From positions 1-55,189 of the forward strand of contig CAMJQJ010000005.1 of assembly GCA_946408025.1 (NCBI GenBank): a stretch of DNA of 55,189 nucleotides, in the 5' to 3' direction. Shown here piece by piece: positions 51,425-55,189 of the stretch (the first letter of the stretch is position 1; the number at the start of each line of letters is the position of its first letter). This stretch comes from an uncultured Faecalitalea sp. (lineage in GTDB: Bacteria; Bacillota_I; Bacilli_A; Erysipelotrichales; Erysipelotrichaceae). A program made the position numbers and the translations under genes. The notes below the pieces were generated by a model, which saw only the letters and a list, made by a program, of their open reading frames with translations, was not told the origin of the DNA and made no database searches.

Positions 51425-52111
51425 ATGCCTAAAATTTTGATTGTTGAAGATGATGAGAATATCCGTCAATTGTTAAAATTAACTTTGCAGAGTTATCAAT
51501 ATGATTTAGTGGATTTTGATAATGGACAGGATGCTTACGATTATTTAACAAAAGAAATGGTGGATCTCGCGATTTTAGATGTTATGCTGCCAGGAATGAA
51601 TGGGTATGATATTTTAAAATTTATCCGCTCTGTACCACGTCTAAAAGATATGCCTGTACTGATTTTGAGCGCTAAAGACAAAGAGTTAGATAAGATCATG
51701 GGGTTGGATTTAGGAGCAGATGATTACTTAACTAAACCATTTAGTGTTTTAGAGCTAGCAGCGCGTATTCGCTCATTATTGCGACGTAGCAAAAAAGATG
51801 AAAAAATCATTCAAATAGATAAATTGTACATTGATCTTGATAAGCGTACAGTAAAGATTGATGATAAAAGTATTGATCTTACATTCAAAGAATTTGAACT
51901 ATTAAAATATCTAGCAAAAAATCCAGGTAGAGCGATTTCAAGAGAAGAGTTAATTAATCAGGTTTGGGGATATGATTTTATTGGTGAAAGCAGGACCTTA
52001 GATGTTCATATTAATTCTTTAAGAAAAAAATTAGGATCTGATTATAATAACTGTATCCAATCTGTTCGCCAGGTAGGATATCGATTTGTGGCGGGTGAAC
52101 AAAATGCGTAA
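51425..52111 (+). CDS. OmpR/PhoB-family response regulator
   Basis: 228 residues: receiver domain (1-120; acidic pocket EDDE 8-11, phospho-acceptor Asp52 in LAILDVMLPGMNG, Lys in DYLTKPFS) and a winged-helix DNA-binding domain (about 130-225; LTFKEFELLKYLAKNPGRAISREELINQVWGYDF). AAAAGGAGAT gives strong translation. It overlaps the kinase gene by 8 nt (ATGCGTAA). Linkage to the Na/Pi transporter suggests control of phosphate uptake, as with PhoP/PhoB; that is inference. Confidence 0.93.
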   Translation: MPKILIVEDDENIRQLLKLTLQSYQYDLVDFDNGQDAYDYLTKEMVDLAILDVMLPGMNGYDILKFIRSVPRLKDMPVLILSAKDKELDKIMGLDLGADDYLTKPFSVLELAARIRSLLRRSKKDEKIIQIDKLYIDLDKRTVKIDDKSIDLTFKEFELLKYLAKNPGRAISREELINQVWGYDFIGESRTLDVHINSLRKKLGSDYNNCIQSVRQVGYRFVAGEQNA

Positions 52112-53498
52112 TAAAGTCATCCGCTCTTTTTTGATTATCTTTTCTTTAAGCTTTGTGATTGGTTTTGGAATATTATATGGAGTGCTTTATTATGTTTCAC
52201 TGAATCAGCAGACCACGAATCTTTTTGATGAGTTAGATATTATCGTAAGAACAAATTTTGAAGAAAGTCATAAAATTGGTGAAGAGCTTTTCGATAAAGA
52301 TACTCGATTAACTATGATATCAAACGATGGTGAAGTTTTTTATGATAATTTTAAGAATTTGATTGAAGAAAATCACCTTGAACGTGAAGAAATTATAGAA
52401 GCAAGTCAAAATGGAACAGGTAGTAGTGTTCGATATTCAAAAACAATGGAGCAAAACTATTTATACGTAGCTGAATATGATGAAACAGAGAATGTCTTTG
52501 TTCGTTTAGCTATGCCTTTTACTGGTGTTTCGCAGTCTGTATTTATGTTGTTACCTTCTTTTTTCATAGCTTTTCTTATTGCCTTTTTATTTGTTTGGTT
52601 TATGTCTAAACGAATGGCAGATTCTATTCTTAAACCTCTGCAGGAAATTTCTTCTGTTATTCGAAAAGCTGATTTTGGAAAGGAAAAAATTGAGTTCAAA
52701 GACTATTCTTACGTAGAACTACAGGAAATTACGGATGCTTTACAAACAATGAATGATCAAATTGCAAAAAATTTGGAAAAGATAGAAAGGGAAAAGCAGA
52801 TTCGTCAGGAATTTTTTACGAATGCATCTCATGAATTAAAAACACCTCTAACTTCAATTAGAGGATATTCTGAACTTTTAAGACAACATACGATTGTTGA
52901 ACCCAGTCAGATCGATCATTGTCTAGATTGTGTCTTAAAAGAAAGTGATCATATGACAAAACTAATTAATGATATATTAACAATTTCAAAATTAGAGGCA
53001 AAGGATTATGTAGTACAAAAATCTCATATAAAACTTAAAGAATTATTAACAAATGTGTTAAATAGTCTGAGTATACAAGCAAATGATATGAATTTAGAAT
53101 TTGATGTATCTTGCGAAAATGTTATTGTTTATGCCAATTTAGATCATATGCAAGGAATATTATATAATCTGATTAGTAATGCCATTAAATATAATAAGCC
53201 TAATGGCAAGGTCATAATTATAATAAAAGAAAGATTGGATAATGTTTTAATTAAGGTCATGGATACCGGAATAGGAATTTCGAAAGAGGATCAGAAGAAA
53301 GTTTTTCAACGCTTTTATCGTGCAGATAAACAACGATCTAAAGTTGTTGCTGGAACAGGAATTGGTTTGGCAATTGTAAAGCACATAGTACAATTCTATC
53401 AAGGATCAATTTCATTACAATCTAAGGAAAATGAAGGGACTTCAATAGAGATAGCATTACCAATTATGGTTAATGAAGAACCAGACGATTTAAACTAA
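52104..53498 (+). CDS. Sensor histidine kinase, PhoR-like
   Basis: 464 residues. Membrane helices at about 9-32 and 150-172 flank a roughly 115-residue extracellular sensor, followed by HAMP, HisKA with FFTNASHELKTPLTSIRGYSELL (phosphorylated His) and HATPase_c with LISNAIKYNKPNG, DTGIGIS and GTGIGLAIVKHIVQ. All catalytic boxes are intact. I use the ATG at 52104, with GGGTGA upstream; the longer frame is inside the response regulator. The partner regulator overlaps by 8 nt. The extracellular sensor is small and of no recognised type. Confidence 0.93.
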   Translation: MRNKVIRSFLIIFSLSFVIGFGILYGVLYYVSLNQQTTNLFDELDIIVRTNFEESHKIGEELFDKDTRLTMISNDGEVFYDNFKNLIEENHLEREEIIEASQNGTGSSVRYSKTMEQNYLYVAEYDETENVFVRLAMPFTGVSQSVFMLLPSFFIAFLIAFLFVWFMSKRMADSILKPLQEISSVIRKADFGKEKIEFKDYSYVELQEITDALQTMNDQIAKNLEKIEREKQIRQEFFTNASHELKTPLTSIRGYSELLRQHTIVEPSQIDHCLDCVLKESDHMTKLINDILTISKLEAKDYVVQKSHIKLKELLTNVLNSLSIQANDMNLEFDVSCENVIVYANLDHMQGILYNLISNAIKYNKPNGKVIIIIKERLDNVLIKVMDTGIGISKEDQKKVFQRFYRADKQRSKVVAGTGIGLAIVKHIVQFYQGSISLQSKENEGTSIEIALPIMVNEEPDDLN

Positions 53499-53526
53499 AA
53501 AAGAAGATCTGTGGATCTTCTTTTTT
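53497..53526. terminator. Bidirectional terminator between the kinase and the minus-strand gene
   Basis: A 13-bp stem, 53497-53509 with 53514-53526, loop TGTG. T runs on both strands; the stop codons of both converging genes touch or lie in the stem. Confidence 0.92.
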
Positions 53527-54538
53527 AGTCTTCTGTTTCTTCATTAATGTATGTAGAAGGATCAATTTGTAATAAAGGTTTTAAGCAGTAAAAAATGATT
53601 ACATAACGAATCATATCAACTATGATAAATAGGATAAATACTCTTAGCGGATATTCAGGATCTTTACTTACATAGTATCCCACAAGTTTCGTTGAATATA
53701 ATATTACACATAAAACTTCTAAAATTGCACAAATTAATACAGTTCGTTTAGCATATGGGTGATCATAATATAAATAGAATACAGGAACGGTCCATATCAG
53801 AGCTGTAAAAATACAAAGCATAAACATATCTTTTGTAGCAAAAACAGTCTGTAAGTCGTAGCTCGCAAAAAAATTAGAGAATATTTGGATTAAGATTGGA
53901 AAAACCATCAATGAGGCATAAATACCTATACCTAATCGTATGGATATTTGTGGTTGTGTGTAAGGTTCATCCTCGTATTCTTCTTCCTCTTCTTCAATAA
54001 CATATGTTGGTTGTATAGGTTCTTGGTAACGCTTTTCTTTCTTAACTTTTGTCTTTAAAACAGGTTGTTGAATAATATCATCTTCTTCATCTTCATAAAT
54101 ATCAATTGTTAAGTCGAAGAAAATACGTGACCATTTGTTATGTCTTAGATAAGCACCTAGTTGAGATAAGAACATGATTTTTATTAACATGAACCCAAGT
54201 AAAGAAGCATATGTCAATATATTAGGCAAGTCTTGTAAAATAAATTGAATAGGAACATATATTAAAAATAAAGTTAAGATAAAAACAAGCCAATATAGGA
54301 TTCGAAAGATTTTCTTTCCAAAACTTAATAAAAGAAATATAAAACCATATAAGCATAATTGAGAAATTGCCAGAACAATTATGATAGTATTCAAATTATT
54401 TGCTGTTTTTAAAAAATCTAGATTTAATACAAAGAATACACCAACAAAATAAAACAATAATAAAAACCATGAGACAAACAAACGAGTAATCACACGTTTT
54501 TTGGCTTTATTATATAAAAGTAAATCTTGATTATACAT
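53525..54538 (-). CDS. Multi-pass membrane protein with acidic cytosolic loop, unknown function
   Basis: 337 residues. Four hydrophobic segments (about 18-40, 50-74, 80-101, 110-128), then a charged region (about 148-200) including YEDEEDD, KVKKEKRY and IEEEEEEYEDE, then four more segments (about 207-320). No family recognised. TAAAGGAGGT about 9 nt upstream gives a clear start. It shares a terminator with the kinase and has an upstream region divergent with the thioesterase-like gene. Confidence 0.75.
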   Translation of the reverse strand: MYNQDLLLYNKAKKRVITRLFVSWFLLLFYFVGVFFVLNLDFLKTANNLNTIIIVLAISQLCLYGFIFLLLSFGKKIFRILYWLVFILTLFLIYVPIQFILQDLPNILTYASLLGFMLIKIMFLSQLGAYLRHNKWSRIFFDLTIDIYEDEEDDIIQQPVLKTKVKKEKRYQEPIQPTYVIEEEEEEYEDEPYTQPQISIRLGIGIYASLMVFPILIQIFSNFFASYDLQTVFATKDMFMLCIFTALIWTVPVFYLYYDHPYAKRTVLICAILEVLCVILYSTKLVGYYVSKDPEYPLRVFILFIIVDMIRYVIIFYCLKPLLQIDPSTYINEETED

Positions 54539-54664
54539 TGTTAATAAAAACCTCCTTTATGAAGATAGTCATATTATAAATGATTTTTTTGTTTTTTGAT
54601 ACTAAGTATATACTGTATATTTTTTGGCTTTTATGATACTATCAAGTAAATGTTTGGAGGAAAA

Positions 54665-55036
54665 ATGATGGAACAAAAAAATGTAACAATAAAACGTGTA
54701 GTAGAAAAACAACATCTTGCTTCTGTGATGAAAAGTGGTTCTCTAGATGTATTGGCTACACCTCAAATGATTGCCTGGATGGAAGAAGCGGCTTGTCTTT
54801 GCCTTGATTTAGAAGAAGGGAAAACAAGTGTCGGAACTTTAATGAATGTATCACATGATATGGCAAGTCCTTTGGGTGCCGTAATAGAGATTCATGCAAC
54901 ATTATTGGAACAAGATAACCGAAAATTGGTTTTTGAAGTACAGGCATTTCAAAATGATAAATCGATTGGAAAAGGTCGTCATGAACGATTTATCGTAGAT
55001 GCAAAGAAGTTTCTTGATAAAACATATGCAAAATAA
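54665..55036 (+). CDS. Fluoroacetyl-CoA-thioesterase-like (FlK-type) hot-dog protein
   Basis: 123 residues from the ATG at 54665 (122 from 54668); a longer frame from 54650 contains the GGAGG binding site and is excluded. Hot-dog fold of the FlK type: LATPQMIAWMEEAACLCLD, VGTLMNVSHDMASPLGAVIEI, and KGRHERFIVDAKKF. Thr, Glu and His equivalent to the FlK catalytic triad are all present (ATPQ, MEEAA, VSHD), so thioesterase activity is plausible. The natural substrate is likely an acyl-CoA. Single gene. Confidence 0.85.
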   Translation: MMEQKNVTIKRVVEKQHLASVMKSGSLDVLATPQMIAWMEEAACLCLDLEEGKTSVGTLMNVSHDMASPLGAVIEIHATLLEQDNRKLVFEVQAFQNDKSIGKGRHERFIVDAKKFLDKTYAK

Positions 55037-55070
55037 GCTTATGTAAGTGAAAATAGCTTAATTATTAAAT

Positions 55071-55107
55071 GATAGGTGAGATATATTAAATATCATCTAT
55101 CTTTTTT
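55071..55107 (+). terminator. Terminator of the thioesterase-like gene
   Basis: An imperfect stem, 55071-55084 with 55090-55101, ends in six T. Confidence 0.72.
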
Positions 55108-55143
55108 ATTGTTTTGTCATAGATCTTTAGAATAAAGCATTTT

Positions 55144-55171
55144 AAAACAGGACTTCTAATAGTCCTGTTTT
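55144..55171. terminator. Second terminator-like hairpin, probably for a gene beyond the window
   Basis: A perfect 11-bp stem, AAAACAGGACT (55144-55154) with AGTCCTGTTTT (55161-55171), loop of 6. A and T runs on both sides fit a minus-strand gene ending just outside the window. Confidence 0.75.
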
Positions 55172-55189
55172 ATTATTTATCATGAAACT

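Overview
The window is a chromosomal segment of a low-GC Gram-positive bacterium (Firmicutes/Bacillota). The gene content (rpsK-rpoA-rplQ, ruvAB, recJ-apt-rel, rny, parE-parC, plsY, a ComK-like protein, FemAB, TmcAL, ABC-F) together with a cysteine-desulfidase-like gene and surface proteins of gut-Firmicute type suggests an anaerobic Erysipelotrichia-like gut organism. The class assignment is inference; no 16S gene is present. Genes are densely packed, mostly short operons closed by strong intrinsic terminators.

Layout. 1-1.4 kb: end of the ribosomal-protein/RNA polymerase operon (rpsK end, rpoA, rplQ). 1.4-4.2 kb: an ABC-F ATPase and an EamA-type transporter. 4.2-5.2 kb: a decayed mannose-6-phosphate isomerase gene. 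5.2-8.2 kb (minus strand): serC-serA-PHP phosphatase, probably a complete serine pathway with a non-standard last enzyme. 8.4-9.7 kb: a divergent L-cysteine desulfidase / serine dehydratase-like gene. 9.7-12.5 kb: GyrI-like protein, ruvAB and a small unknown. 12.6-17 kb: recJ-apt-rel. 17-18.5 kb (minus): tmcAL and a DUF218 membrane protein. 18.6-20.6 kb: a small membrane protein, DUF177-rpmF, uppP. 20.7-21.3 kb (minus): an unknown protein built from two copies of one domain, whose single-domain paralogue lies at 31 kb. 21.9-29.8 kb: rny, ferredoxin, miaB, a catalytically altered RNase J, ftsK and a RidA-like protein with a cysteine-rich tail. 29.7-30.9 kb (minus): comK-like and plsY. 31.5-36.8 kb: parE-parC-EamA with 4-nt overlaps. 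36.9-38.1 kb: yneF, a monofunctional transglycosylase and tRNA-Leu(CAA).

38.1-41 kb is the most accessory-looking part: a 121-residue protein of unknown role overlaps by 4 nt a 762-residue cell-surface protein whose N-terminal third is visibly richer in GC than everything around it, so the gene looks mosaic. 41.2-46.1 kb: an unknown 344-residue protein, then mnmA-recD2 and a flavin/PNPOx-like gene interrupted at an A9 run. 46.1-55 kb: gpmI, a small membrane protein, a FemAB-type transferase, a Na/Pi cotransporter with a PhoU-like tail followed by a response regulator and sensor kinase, a membrane protein with an acidic loop, and a FlK-like hot-dog thioesterase.

The window is mainly core genome (translation, replication/repair, RNA turnover, envelope synthesis). 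I found no CRISPR array, transposase, prophage or obvious new defence system. The points most worth pursuing are the serine operon with its PHP enzyme, the duplicated unknown domain family, the mosaic surface gene, the altered RNase J, the RidA/ComK tail overlap, and the A9 frameshift.
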